From Terripilifer sp031921685 (GTDB lineage Bacteria > Pseudomonadota > Alphaproteobacteria > Rhizobiales > Beijerinckiaceae), in contig NZ_JAPDHU010000002.1 in the NCBI RefSeq assembly GCF_031921685.1, forward strand, positions 124,001-188,000: a stretch of 64,000 bases of DNA. Reading direction: 5' to 3'. Position numbers and translations under genes: made by a program. The stretch's first letter is position 1. Every line of letters begins with the position of its first letter. Under the pieces are notes generated by a model. That model was not told the origin of the DNA. It was given only the letters and a program-made list of their open reading frames with translations, and ran no database searches. Of the stretch, positions 51,468-60,301 are shown piece by piece.

Positions 51468-53698
51468 GCGCCGCTCCCTGGCCGACCTTCCTGCATCGGC
51501 TCGAGAATGCGCTGGCGATTGCGCAGGCGCGAAGCTTCCACGAGCATCTGCGCCGCCCAGCGATAGACATTGCGTTCGCGCACCAGGGTGCGCATGAGCT
51601 GCATGCGCTCGCGCTGCTGATCTTCCGGCATGGTCAGCGCCTGCTGGAAGGCCTCGGCCGTGCCATAGGCATCATAGGGATTGATCAGGAGCGCTGCCTG
51701 CAATTCGCGCGACGCGCCGGCGAATTGCGAGAGGATCAGCACGCCCTGATCGTCGTCGCGTGCGGCGACGAATTCCTTGGCCACCAGATTCATGCCGTCG
51801 TGCAGGCTGGAGACGACGCAGACATCGGCCGCGCGGAACAGTTCGAACACTTCCGCCGGTTCATGATGGCGGATGACGAGAATGATCGGCTTGTAGGTGT
51901 CGGAACCGTGCTTCTCGTTGATGGCTTCGGCGAGAAGAACGGCTTCGTCCTGCAGTTTGCGGTAGGAATCGAGTTTGGTGCGCGTCGGTGCCGCCACCTG
52001 AACGAGGACGAAGCGGCCGATCCATTCCGGATGGCGCGTCAGGAAGTCGTCCACCGCATGCATGCGGTCGACGACACCCTTGGTATAGTCGAAACGCTCG
52101 ACGCCGATGGCAAGATGAGCGTTTTGATCGATGCCGAGCCGCTCGCGCACGATGCGCCGGCATTCGGGCACTGGCTTCTGCGCCTTCATGGCGGCCGGCG
52201 GCCAGTCGATTGAGATCGGATAGGGCCGGATCAAGCATTCATGCTCTTCCAGCGTGACCGAAGCGTTTTCGCGGTCGATACGGCTTTCGATGAAACGATC
52301 CACGGTTTCGAGGAAGTTGTTGCAGTGAAAGCGCGTGTGGAAGCCGAGAATGGAACTGCCGAGCAGGCCGCGAATGATCTCCTCGCGCCACGGGCAAATG
52401 CCGAAGGTCTCGGAATTCGGCCAGGGGATATGCCAGAAGGTGATGATGGTGGCGCGCGGCAGGCGCTTGCGGATCATCGCCGGCAGGGTGGCGAAATGAT
52501 AGTCCTGCACCAGGACGATCGGATCGGGCACCCGTGCTTCCTGCTCGACCGCATCGGCGAACCGTTCGTTGACCTCCTGATAGGTGACCCAGTTGGCCTC
52601 GCGGAAGGACGGGCGCACGAAGGAGATATGGCACAGCGGCCAGAGGCCTTCGTTGGCCATGCCGTAGTAGTAGCCGTCCTGTTCATCGTCCGACAGCCAG
52701 ATGCGGCGCAGGAGATAGGCGGGATCGTCGGGCGGCACCTGCACGCGATCATGCCGATCGACCGTTTCGCGATCGGCCGTGCCGCTGCCATGCGCCACCC
52801 AAGTGCCGCCGCACGCGCGCATGACAGGCTCCAGCGCCGTCACCAAGCCGCTAGCGGGCGTCTGAACGGTGATAGTGTCACCGTTCTTGTTGTGGATATA
52901 GGGTTCGCGATTGGAAACCGCGATCACCTGAACGTCGGGCAGTTCCTCCTCGATGAGCTTGCGTAAGGTCTCCGGCGACCAGTCGACCTGGATCGGCGCC
53001 TCGCCACCTGTCGCCGCGTCGGATTTCAGATCGCGCACGAGTTTCTGAATCTCGGCGCCGAGAATGGGAGGCGTACCGTTGCTGTCGCGCAGCGTGCCGC
53101 CCTTGCGCGCATCGAGAATGGTTTGGCGCGCCGAAGCCAGCCATTGCCGCAACAGGAAGAACATCAAGGCGGCGGCAAGCAGACTGATGGCGAGGCCGAC
53201 ACCGACGATGCCGAGCACCCAATAGAAGCGCACTTCCGCGGCGCGCGCTTCGATGAAGCTCAGGTCGTGCAGGATGGCGACATGGCCCTTGGTATCGCCG
53301 GCCGAAATGGGGAAGGTCGCGATATAGAGCCGGCGGCCCGCGTGATTGATGGTGGAGAAATTGGGCCGGTCACTGCGCGCCAGGGCCTTGCAGGCGACAT
53401 CATTGCCCAGGCTCTTGGTTTGGATGAGCAGATTGTCGCTGTCGTCGCAATACATGATGCCGACCAGCCGTTCGTCATCGGCCAGACGGTCGAACAGTTT
53501 CGACACGGCGCTGTCGTCTTTACGAAGGATGTCGGATTGAATCTGATCCTGGATGGAATTGAAGACAAGGCGAGAGCGCAACTCGACATCGCGCCGCGAC
53601 CATTGGTCGACGACGACGGAGGTGAGAGGCAGAAAGCCGATCACGAGGACGACGATCACGCCAATGATGAGCGCTCCGTAGCGGTAATACGAATTCAC
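51464..53698 (-). CDS. otsA: Membrane-anchored trehalose-6-phosphate synthase with sensor-like N-terminus
   Basis: 744 aa, about 270 longer than E. coli OtsA. GTG start with AAGGAG eight bases upstream. Residues 8-29 form a first membrane helix, 30-157 a periplasmic domain (SRLVFNSIQDQIQSDILRK, GIMYCDDSDNLLIQT, LYIATFPISAG), and 158-184 a second helix, as in bacterial receptor proteins; a linker follows. The GT20 domain runs from about 257 to 730 with VSNREPYIHNKNG, FWHIPWPNSETF, LGFHTRFHCNNFL, GVERFDYTKGVVDRM and DGMNLVAKEFVAAR, all catalytic blocks present. It makes trehalose-6-phosphate from UDP- or ADP-glucose and glucose-6-phosphate at the inner membrane. The sensor role is inferred from topology. 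Confidence 0.94.
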   Translation of the reverse strand: MNSYYRYGALIIGVIVVLVIGFLPLTSVVVDQWSRRDVELRSRLVFNSIQDQIQSDILRKDDSAVSKLFDRLADDERLVGIMYCDDSDNLLIQTKSLGNDVACKALARSDRPNFSTINHAGRRLYIATFPISAGDTKGHVAILHDLSFIEARAAEVRFYWVLGIVGVGLAISLLAAALMFFLLRQWLASARQTILDARKGGTLRDSNGTPPILGAEIQKLVRDLKSDAATGGEAPIQVDWSPETLRKLIEEELPDVQVIAVSNREPYIHNKNGDTITVQTPASGLVTALEPVMRACGGTWVAHGSGTADRETVDRHDRVQVPPDDPAYLLRRIWLSDDEQDGYYYGMANEGLWPLCHISFVRPSFREANWVTYQEVNERFADAVEQEARVPDPIVLVQDYHFATLPAMIRKRLPRATIITFWHIPWPNSETFGICPWREEIIRGLLGSSILGFHTRFHCNNFLETVDRFIESRIDRENASVTLEEHECLIRPYPISIDWPPAAMKAQKPVPECRRIVRERLGIDQNAHLAIGVERFDYTKGVVDRMHAVDDFLTRHPEWIGRFVLVQVAAPTRTKLDSYRKLQDEAVLLAEAINEKHGSDTYKPIILVIRHHEPAEVFELFRAADVCVVSSLHDGMNLVAKEFVAARDDDQGVLILSQFAGASRELQAALLINPYDAYGTAEAFQQALTMPEDQQRERMQLMRTLVRERNVYRWAAQMLVEASRLRNRQRILEPMQEGRPGSGA

Positions 53699-53718
53699 AC
53701 CTTGTGCTCCTTACCAAT

Positions 53719-53743
53719 GGGACAACCGGCGTTGTCCCTTTTT
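53719..53743. other. Intercistronic hairpin between the GH15 gene and otsA
   Basis: GGGACAAC (53719-53726) pairs perfectly with GTTGTCCC (53731-53738) around CGGC. On the plus strand TTTTT follows, making it a terminator against antisense transcription. On the coding (minus) strand it sits between the GH15 stop and the otsA ribosome site and could affect otsA translation or mRNA ends. Confidence 0.6.
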
Positions 53744-55530
53744 CACTCCCAAGGCCGACTGAGCCGAACGGCTGAATTGATGAGCCCGACCATCGAATAG
53801 GTTTGCGGGAAATTCCCCCAGAGTTCGCCGGTGATATGATCGGCGTCTTCCGAGAGCAGGCCGAAAGTATTGCGGATGCCGAGCAGCCGTTCGAATTGCG
53901 CCACGGCCTCCTCGCGCCGGCCGATGGCCGCTAGGGCATCGACATACCAGAAGCCGCAGATGAGAAAGCCATTGCTCATATGGCCGAAGTCGTCCTGGGA
54001 GGCATAACGCAGCAAGAGGTCGCCACGGCGCAGCGATTTGCCGATAGCCTCGACCGTGGCGATGAACCGCGGATCCTTGGCTTTGACGAAGCCGAGTTCG
54101 GCAAGCAGCAGCAAGGTGGCATCGAGATCCTCGCCATCGAAGGTCGAAACGAATGTTCCCAGCTTGCTGCTGAACGCGCGACGGTCGATTTCCGCGTGAA
54201 TGGTTTCGGCGCGTTGGCGCCAGAATTTGCTACGGTCGTCACGACCGATCCGTTTGGCGATGCGCGCCAGCCGATCGCAGGCGGCCCAGCACATGACGCT
54301 GGAAAATGTGTGGATCGAAGCGATCGTGCGCAATTCCCACGGACCGGCATCGGGCTGATCGAACACTTCCGTAGCACGATGGCCCAAACCTTCGAGCCGC
54401 TCGAACAGAATTTCATTGCCGTCGCGCACCAGGCGATGGTCGAAGAAGGCGTGCATGGAAGCGAGTACGATGCTGCCATAGACGTCGTTTTGCACCTGCG
54501 TGTAAGCGCCGTTACCGGTGCGCACGGGCCCCATGCCGCGATAGCCGGCAAGCTTTTCGGCGATGCGCTCCTCGCGGTCCGAAAGGCGCGAGACGCTGAA
54601 CAGCGGGCCGATATCCTTGGCGCCACGCGAGTTCTCGTCGTCGACGATGTCGGTGATATAGCCGATATAGGTTTCCATCGTGCGCGTCGTGCCGAGTCGG
54701 TTCAGCGCCTGGATGACGAAATAAGCATCGCGCACCCAGCAATAGCGATAATCCCAGTTGCGGCCGGTGGAAGGTGCCTCGGGAATGGAGGTGGTCAGCG
54801 CCGCAACGATAGCGCCGGTCTCTTCGAAATTGCACATTTTGAGGGTGATGGCCGAGCGGATCACCGCCTCCTGCCAGTCGAAGGGGATCGACAGCGAGCG
54901 CACCCAATCCTGCCAATGGGCGATCGTCTTTTCGAGGAATTCGCGGCCCATGACATCGATGCCGGCGCGCAACGGTTCGTCGGCCCCGAAGAAGAAGGCG
55001 AGGGGGCGGTCGACGACAAAGGGCGTCGTGTCGAGCAGATAAGCAACCGGTGCGTCGGTGGTCAGGCGCAGGCTCATGGTCGAGCCGACGAAGCGAATGT
55101 GGCTGTTGCCGCGCGTCACTTCCGGTTCATCGGCGCCCCAATTGAATTTCGGCGTCGCGCGCACCCGGATGCGTGGCCGCCCCTTCAAGGGGCGCACGCG
55201 GCGCACCACCATCGGCGGCCGGTAGATGCGGTCGAACTGCATGAAGCGGGGTGCGTAATCGGTGATCTCGAGGGAGTTGCCGGCCGTGTCGGACAGGACC
55301 GTCACAAGGACCGCGGTGTTCTCGATATAGGATTGCGTGCAGGAGACGCCGCCGACGAGTTCGATCTCGAACATGCCGCCTTGCTGATCGGCATCGTTTC
55401 CCATCAGCAGATTGCAGAACACCGGATCGCCATCGAGCCGGGGAAAGCACGACCAGACCATGCGGGCGCGCTTGTCGATCAATGTTGCGATCGAACAGTT
55501 CCCGATCACAGCAAGGTCGAGAGAATGCAT
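53743..55530 (-). CDS. Glycoside hydrolase family 15 protein (trehalase/glucoamylase-like)
   Basis: 595 aa, no signal peptide, so cytoplasmic. GAGGAGA precedes the ATG. N-terminal beta domain (about 1-215: LDLAVIGNCSIATLIDKRARMVWSCFPRLDGDPVFCNLL), then an (alpha/alpha)6 barrel with RNWDYRYCWVRDAYFVIQAL, GNGAYTQVQNDVYGSIVLA, DDFGHMSNGFLICGFWYVDAL and GELWGNFPQTYSMVGLINSA (catalytic acids). Some GH15 members are true trehalases, others act on maltose-like sugars. Being first gene of the operon with otsA and otsB suggests a part in trehalose turnover. Confidence 0.92.
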   Translation of the reverse strand: MHSLDLAVIGNCSIATLIDKRARMVWSCFPRLDGDPVFCNLLMGNDADQQGGMFEIELVGGVSCTQSYIENTAVLVTVLSDTAGNSLEITDYAPRFMQFDRIYRPPMVVRRVRPLKGRPRIRVRATPKFNWGADEPEVTRGNSHIRFVGSTMSLRLTTDAPVAYLLDTTPFVVDRPLAFFFGADEPLRAGIDVMGREFLEKTIAHWQDWVRSLSIPFDWQEAVIRSAITLKMCNFEETGAIVAALTTSIPEAPSTGRNWDYRYCWVRDAYFVIQALNRLGTTRTMETYIGYITDIVDDENSRGAKDIGPLFSVSRLSDREERIAEKLAGYRGMGPVRTGNGAYTQVQNDVYGSIVLASMHAFFDHRLVRDGNEILFERLEGLGHRATEVFDQPDAGPWELRTIASIHTFSSVMCWAACDRLARIAKRIGRDDRSKFWRQRAETIHAEIDRRAFSSKLGTFVSTFDGEDLDATLLLLAELGFVKAKDPRFIATVEAIGKSLRRGDLLLRYASQDDFGHMSNGFLICGFWYVDALAAIGRREEAVAQFERLLGIRNTFGLLSEDADHITGELWGNFPQTYSMVGLINSAVRLSRPWE

Positions 55531-55719
55531 CGGTCAGGTCTCCTCATTGAGGTCGATCGGAAGGGCGGAGGAAGACGGTGACGAGACTGTCGCCATAGCC
55601 TGCCGGGATCAAGGACAACGCAGCAACGCAGCCGGGACATGGGAAGAATGCGACGACCCCCGCCCGGGGTGCCGCGACACACTTGCCGAAAGTCAAACGT
55701 TCCGTGACACCAAAGGCTT

Positions 55720-55744
55720 AACGCACTGCGGGAACCAAAGTTCC
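55720..55744 (-). promoter_or_regulatory. EcfG general-stress promoter of the trehalose operon
   Basis: Minus strand: GGAAC (55744-55740), 16 bases, CGTT (55723-55720), an exact match to the EcfG/RpoE4-type consensus of alphaproteobacteria. It points at the GH15-otsA-otsB operon, and trehalose genes are known members of this stress regulon in rhizobia and methylobacteria. Confidence 0.65.
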
Positions 55745-55783
55745 GACCCAATTTGGCGTCTTTTGGGTGGCAAATCGGGCATC

Positions 55784-55824
55784 AAAACGCAAAAGGCCCC
55801 GCGCGGCTGAGCCGCTGCGGGGCC
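55784..55824 (-). terminator. Terminator of cspA
   Basis: GGCCCCGC (55795-55802) pairs with GCGGGGCC (55817-55824), with a GCGGCT/AGCCGC inner helix. On the minus strand it is followed by TTTTGCGTTTTG. It ends the cspA transcript before the trehalose promoter on the same strand. Confidence 0.85.
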
Positions 55825-55888
55825 AAAAAATCGCGAACCTTGCCAGTACATCCGTGGTCAAGGCGTTAGATTTTTAGAAGTCTGTTGA

Positions 55889-56098
55889 TCAGGCAGTCTT
55901 CAGGTTGTCCGCAGAGGACTTGCCCGAACGCTTGTCGACGACGATTTCGTAGGAAATCTTCTGTCCTTCGTTCAGGCCGCGCAACCCAGCGCGTTCGACG
56001 GCGCTGATGTGAACGAACACGTCCTTGCCGCCATCATCGGGCTGGATAAATCCGTAGCCCTTTTGATCGTTGAACCATTTCACGGTTCCCTGTGACAT
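55889..56098 (-). CDS. Cold-shock domain protein (CspA family)
   Basis: 69 aa from ATG 56098 (MSQGTVKWFNDQKGYGFIQP); the frame extends upstream but conserved sequence begins here. RNA-binding motifs RNP1 (KGYGFI) and RNP2 (VFVHIS) are intact. An RNA chaperone acting at low temperature or in stationary phase. A leader of over 100 bases lies upstream, with a possible TTGATT-N17-CATATT promoter near 56240-56270, consistent with the long regulatory 5' UTRs of cold-shock genes. Monocistronic with its own terminator. Confidence 0.95.
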   Translation of the reverse strand: MSQGTVKWFNDQKGYGFIQPDDGGKDVFVHISAVERAGLRGLNEGQKISYEIVVDKRSGKSSADNLKTA

Positions 56099-56299
56099 AG
56101 GTATCATTCCGTAGTTTACAAGTGCAGATGGTCGCAAATTTGAGAGCTGCAACCGGTGTATTCGAGATTTAGGTAAGAATGTCGTCAGACAGGTCCGCGG
56201 AAGCGGCAAGGCCAAGTCGTTCGGCCGAAAGCTCGAACCATGAATATGGGGGGTACGACCAATTTAATCAAGGCCTGTATTTATACGGGCTGTGCCGCT

Positions 56300-57370
56300 T
56301 TATTCGCCGTTCTTTTCCCCGGCGGAACGATTGGTGAAATGGGCATTGCCGAGCCCCGTGCCAATAGTGAAAGCCCCCCAGCGCGCCACATCCTGCATGA
56401 AAGGCACTTCGCTGAGGCCTTGCACGACCGCATCATTGTGCATGATCACCATGGTGTCGTGATCGGCGATCGTCGGGATCGCTTCGGCCACCGCCTGCGG
56501 CAGATTGAATCGGCTGCTCTCCCAATTGCCCGGCAGATTTTGCGCGCCCTTGGCGATCGACCCATCCTCTTCGATCTTTCCCGGGCAGGCGATGCCGATA
56601 AACGGCGCCAGCTTGTAGCCTTCCTTGGTCGCGCGCGCCGCGAGATCCTGGAGCATGCCGATCAACTCGCCGACCGCTTCGTCGCGCTTGGGATCGTCGT
56701 CGGCATGCCGCCAGAGTTTCGACTTCCACACGCGTGCTTTGGAGAGGTCCTTGGCCTTTTTGACGTTGGGCTCGACCACGCCGGCGCGCATGTTCGTGCC
56801 GCCGATGTCGACGGTCAAAATGGCGTCATGGCCTTCGAAAATCCAGGCGGGCGCCAGATGCGCGCAGCCGATCAAGGCGGCTTCATCGGGATGGTTGCGG
56901 ATCGGCACAAGGTCGACGTTGAACTTCTCAGCCTTTAGGATGAGACCGGCCCGCGCAATCGCCAGCTCGCCGATGCGGCTTTGGCGAAAGCCGCCGCCGA
57001 TCACTATACGCTCCGTGTCGCTCCAGGCTTTCAGCTTGAGAAATCTCTGCGCCACGCCCGCGAATTCCTGGGCGAATTCCTCCACGGCGCTCTGCACCAC
57101 GCCGCTCGCGTCGAGATCGCCACTGGCCAGAATCTCATCGAGCTGTTTGCGGCTGATGTCGTCGCTTGCATCCTCGCCAAACGGATCGGCGTCCAGCTTG
57201 CGCAGTGGCTTGCGCCATTTGTCCAAAAGCTCGTGAAACGCACGACGGCTGGCACGATCGCCGACAAAGCCGTCCGCATCCTTGATTTCGGCATTGTAGC
57301 TATCGACGATCACCGAAGGGAGAGTCTTGGCCCCATGCGTGCCGATCGCTTCAACCGTCTGCGTCGCCAT
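56300..57370 (-). CDS. ROK-family sugar-kinase-like protein with circularly permuted motifs
   Basis: 356 aa. ROK kinases normally open with the DxGGT phosphate loop. Here residues 1-175 hold what is usually the C-terminal half (adenosine motif RIVIGGG at 121-127, then PDEAALIGCAHLAP at 161-174), and VDIGGTNMRAGVV only appears at 187-199. IACPGKIEEDGS (260-271), MHNDAVVQGLSE (310-321) and TIGTGLGN (335-342) follow, and the protein ends just after. The zinc-binding CxCGxxGC motif is absent. All nucleotide-contact motifs exist but in swapped order, so it may still fold as a ROK kinase; the substrate is unknown. Confidence 0.8.
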   Translation of the reverse strand: MATQTVEAIGTHGAKTLPSVIVDSYNAEIKDADGFVGDRASRRAFHELLDKWRKPLRKLDADPFGEDASDDISRKQLDEILASGDLDASGVVQSAVEEFAQEFAGVAQRFLKLKAWSDTERIVIGGGFRQSRIGELAIARAGLILKAEKFNVDLVPIRNHPDEAALIGCAHLAPAWIFEGHDAILTVDIGGTNMRAGVVEPNVKKAKDLSKARVWKSKLWRHADDDPKRDEAVGELIGMLQDLAARATKEGYKLAPFIGIACPGKIEEDGSIAKGAQNLPGNWESSRFNLPQAVAEAIPTIADHDTMVIMHNDAVVQGLSEVPFMQDVARWGAFTIGTGLGNAHFTNRSAGEKNGE

Positions 57371-57424
57371 CGTTGCCCCCTGTGTTGCTGGGGATTAACG
57401 ATCAACACCGTCAAATGGTTGCAT

Positions 57425-58963
57425 TCAATGCGTTGAGGCGGTCGGCGTCATCTGCGGCCGGGGGCGGGGCAGCCGTAACGCCACCAGCGCCGCGCAGCCT
57501 GCGCCGACGGCTGAAATCAGGGCCGCGACGACAAAGCCGCTGGAAAATGCCGCCCGCGCCGTTTCCAGTAACAGAGTACCATCGGCTTTGGTGAGGCTGT
57601 TGGCGATCGTTTGCGCACCGGCCAGCGTTTCGCGCGCCAGCAGCGGGATCGTCGAGCCGTCGGCGAGCGTGCTGCCGTCCATCGCGCGACGGTAGAGGAA
57701 ATTGATCAGGCTGCCGACGGTTGCGATGCCAAGAGCGCCGCCGAGTTCGGTGCTGGTCTCGGCCATGCCGGAAGCCATGCCCGCCCGCTCCGGCGGCACC
57801 GAACCGACGATGATGTCGGTGGTTAGCGTGACCGCTGGTCCATAGCCGAAGGCGAGCAGAAGGCCGGCGATCATCATCAACACCAAACTGCGCTCCGCGC
57901 CCGCATAGGCGAGCAGCAGGAAGCTGAGCCCGCCGACGAACAGGCCAAGCGCCATCACCGCAGGAATGCCGGCAAGCCGCGTCAGTCGTGCCGTGATGAG
58001 TGAAGAGACGACGAAGCCAAGGCCAGAGGGCGCGGACCAGATGCCTGCCTCCACCGTCGATAGCCCCAGCACGAGCTGGAAATATTGCGCGATGAACAGA
58101 AAGGAGGCGAAGCTCGTCGAGAAGCCGATGATGTTGATCGCCAGCGCCGTGCTAAAAGCGCGATTGCCGAAGAGCGACAGATCGACGAGCGGTTCATCGA
58201 GCTTCAACTGCCGCAGGCAGAAGAGCGCGCCGAAAGCGATCCCCACGAGGATGGCGACAAACGGCAGCAGAGCGATGCCGCTGTCGGCCAGCACCTTGAC
58301 GCCATAGATGACCGGCAGGATGGCGCACAGCGACAACGCGGCGCTGAGAACATCGAGCCGGCCTGCATGGGGATCGCGAAACTCCGGCAGCAGGAAGGGG
58401 CCAGCGATCAGCAGCAGCGCCATCACTGGCAGCGCGATCAGAAATACCGATCCCCACCAGAAATAGGCCAGCATGAAACCGCCGACCACGGGGCCGATGG
58501 CGCCGCCGGCGGAAAAGCTGGCGATCCAGACGCTGATCGCGAAGGTGCGCTCGCGCGAGTCGCGAAACATGTTGTGAATGAGCGAGAGCGTGGAAGGCGC
58601 CAGAGTCGCCGCCGCCAGGCCCAGCACCGCGCGCGAGAAGACCAGCATTTCGGCGCTGGTCGAGAAGGCGGCGAGCAATGAAGCAAAGCCGAAGGCTGTG
58701 GCGCCGATGAGCAGGAGGCGCCGCCGGCCGATGCGGTCGCCAAGCGTGCCCATGGTGATCAGGGCTCCTGCTAACAGGAAGCCGTAGATGTCGACGATCC
58801 ACAAAAGCTGTGTCGGCGACGGACGCAGATCGGCGGTCAAATGCGGCAAAGCCAGGTTGAGGACCGTCAGGTCCATGGAGTAAACTAAGCAGGGCAATGC
58901 CAGGACGGCGAGGCCCAGCCATTCACGCCGGCCGGCTTTGGATGCAGCAATCGATTGGGTCAC
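57425..58963 (-). CDS. MFS drug exporter, DHA2 (14-span) family
   Basis: 512 aa; GTG start preceded by AGAGG. Fourteen predicted helices. Family motifs: YSMDLTVLNLALPHLTADL (helix 1), ITMGTLGDRIGRRRLLLIG (loop 2-3), FSRAVLGLAAATLAPSTLSLIHNMF, and GGAIGPVVGGFMLAYFWWGSVFLI (motif C, antiporter). Closest in style to QacA/SmvA-type exporters of cationic biocides. A terminal position on the strand and no adjacent regulator leave the substrate open. Confidence 0.9.
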   Translation of the reverse strand: MTQSIAASKAGRREWLGLAVLALPCLVYSMDLTVLNLALPHLTADLRPSPTQLLWIVDIYGFLLAGALITMGTLGDRIGRRRLLLIGATAFGFASLLAAFSTSAEMLVFSRAVLGLAAATLAPSTLSLIHNMFRDSRERTFAISVWIASFSAGGAIGPVVGGFMLAYFWWGSVFLIALPVMALLLIAGPFLLPEFRDPHAGRLDVLSAALSLCAILPVIYGVKVLADSGIALLPFVAILVGIAFGALFCLRQLKLDEPLVDLSLFGNRAFSTALAINIIGFSTSFASFLFIAQYFQLVLGLSTVEAGIWSAPSGLGFVVSSLITARLTRLAGIPAVMALGLFVGGLSFLLLAYAGAERSLVLMMIAGLLLAFGYGPAVTLTTDIIVGSVPPERAGMASGMAETSTELGGALGIATVGSLINFLYRRAMDGSTLADGSTIPLLARETLAGAQTIANSLTKADGTLLLETARAAFSSGFVVAALISAVGAGCAALVALRLPRPRPQMTPTASTH

Positions 58964-59154
58964 GTCAGCCTCTGATACGAAAATTCGCCGGTGTCTGCTT
59001 CAAGGACGATCGGCGGATGCTGTCGCCGACAGCGGGCCGGCGAAGATCATGCGAGGCCTCGAGGTTTCTTGTCTGCCTAATACGGCAGCAATTGGACCTT
59101 GTGTGTTGAGCGACGGTTGCGATAACGCTGGCATTCGATTGAACAGGGGGGAAT

Positions 59155-60159
59155 ATGTTGAGAGTTGATTTTAGATATCGTGGCCTCTCGCTGGCCGCAG
59201 CGATGGGGCTTACGTTTGCGGCTGCGACCACCGTATCGGCGCAGAGCAATTTTCCGAACCGGCCGGTCAATCTGATTTCCGATTCGGCACCGGGAAGCTC
59301 GAACGACGTGTCCGTTCGCATCGTCGCCGAGCAGTTGGGCAATCTGTGGCGGCAGCAGGTTGTCGTCATGAACTATCCGGGGGCCGGCGGCGGCATCTCT
59401 GCGCGCACGGCCTCTCAGGCCACGCCGGATGGCTATAATTTCTATATGCCCGCCGCTTCCGTGTTCCTGGCGCTGAAGGGCGCGCCGGGAACGGCGCCCA
59501 ATCTGCCGGTCGAGCTGCCGCGCGATTTCATCCCGGTTGCTTTCGTCTCGCTACAGCCGATCTTCATCGCGGTTTCGCCGAAGCTCAACGTCAGCTCCTT
59601 TTCTGAGTTGATCGCTCTGGCCAAGCAAAAGCCGGGCGAGATTTCTTTCGCGGCGACCGGCAAGGGCCGCATCACTCATCTGACGATGGAGCTCTTTCAG
59701 GAGCGGGCGGGCATCAAGCTGACCTTCGTGCCTTATGCGGGTGGGCCGGCCGCCGCGATGAACGATGTGGCCACGGGGCGCGTCGGTATCGTGCTGGATG
59801 GCTATTCCAGCCTCGCTGGCGCCATCGACGGCAACATGATCAAGAGCATCGGCGTTGCAGCGCCCGAACGCCTGCCACAATTCCCCAATTTGCCGACTGT
59901 CTCCGAAGCCCTTCCAGGTTTCTTTGCCGGCGGCTGGAACATCATCGTCGCGCCGTTGGGAACGCCGGCCGATATCGTGAAAAAGGTCAGCGAGGACGTG
60001 AACAAGATCCTCGACAATCCCGAGGTCATTCAGAAGTTCGAGAAGCTCGGCACCTATCCGCGCAAAATGTCGTCCGAAGAAGTCGGCGCTTTCGTGAAGC
60101 GCGAACAGGATGTCTGGCGTCCGATCCTCGAAAAGGTGGCCAGGGAAGACAGCAAGTAA
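59155..60159 (+). CDS. Bug-family solute-binding protein, first of a tandem pair
   Basis: 334 aa with a signal peptide (MLRVDFRYRGLSLAAAMGLT to VSAQ); GGGGGG precedes the ATG. Family marks: NFPNRPVNLISDSAPGSSNDVSVRIVAEQL, VMNYPGAGGGISARTASQATPDGYNFY, ISFAATGKGRITHLTMELFQ and FVPYAGGPAAAMNDVATGRVG. Paralogue of the next gene, sharing most core positions. Periplasmic receptor for an unknown organic acid; no TctA/TctB permease genes nearby. Confidence 0.93.
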   Translation: MLRVDFRYRGLSLAAAMGLTFAAATTVSAQSNFPNRPVNLISDSAPGSSNDVSVRIVAEQLGNLWRQQVVVMNYPGAGGGISARTASQATPDGYNFYMPAASVFLALKGAPGTAPNLPVELPRDFIPVAFVSLQPIFIAVSPKLNVSSFSELIALAKQKPGEISFAATGKGRITHLTMELFQERAGIKLTFVPYAGGPAAAMNDVATGRVGIVLDGYSSLAGAIDGNMIKSIGVAAPERLPQFPNLPTVSEALPGFFAGGWNIIVAPLGTPADIVKKVSEDVNKILDNPEVIQKFEKLGTYPRKMSSEEVGAFVKREQDVWRPILEKVAREDSK

Positions 60160-60182
60160 CCTCAAGCTTGACTATTTCCGGT

Positions 60183-60214
60183 GCATTTCCCGCGTCAATT
60201 GGCGCGGGAAATGC
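60183..60214. other. Inverted repeat between the tandem Bug genes
   Basis: GCATTTCCCGCG (60183-60194) pairs perfectly with CGCGGGAAATGC (60203-60214) around an eight-base loop. No T-run follows on either strand. It may limit read-through between the two genes or stabilise the upstream mRNA. Confidence 0.6.
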
Positions 60215-60301
60215 AAGCAAGTCAGGGACTTGAATCGGTCGGAGTAAATCCGATATAGGCTACCGATTTAGTAGGGAAATTGTTCCGGAAAGGACATAGC
60301 G

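Larger units (their letters stand above)
55531..55888. other. Gap between the GH15 gene and cspA
   Basis: About 358 bases without a credible gene. It holds the EcfG-type promoter match for the trehalose operon (55720-55744), the cspA terminator (55784-55824), and roughly 180 bases of untranslated leader before the GH15 start. Confidence 0.65.
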
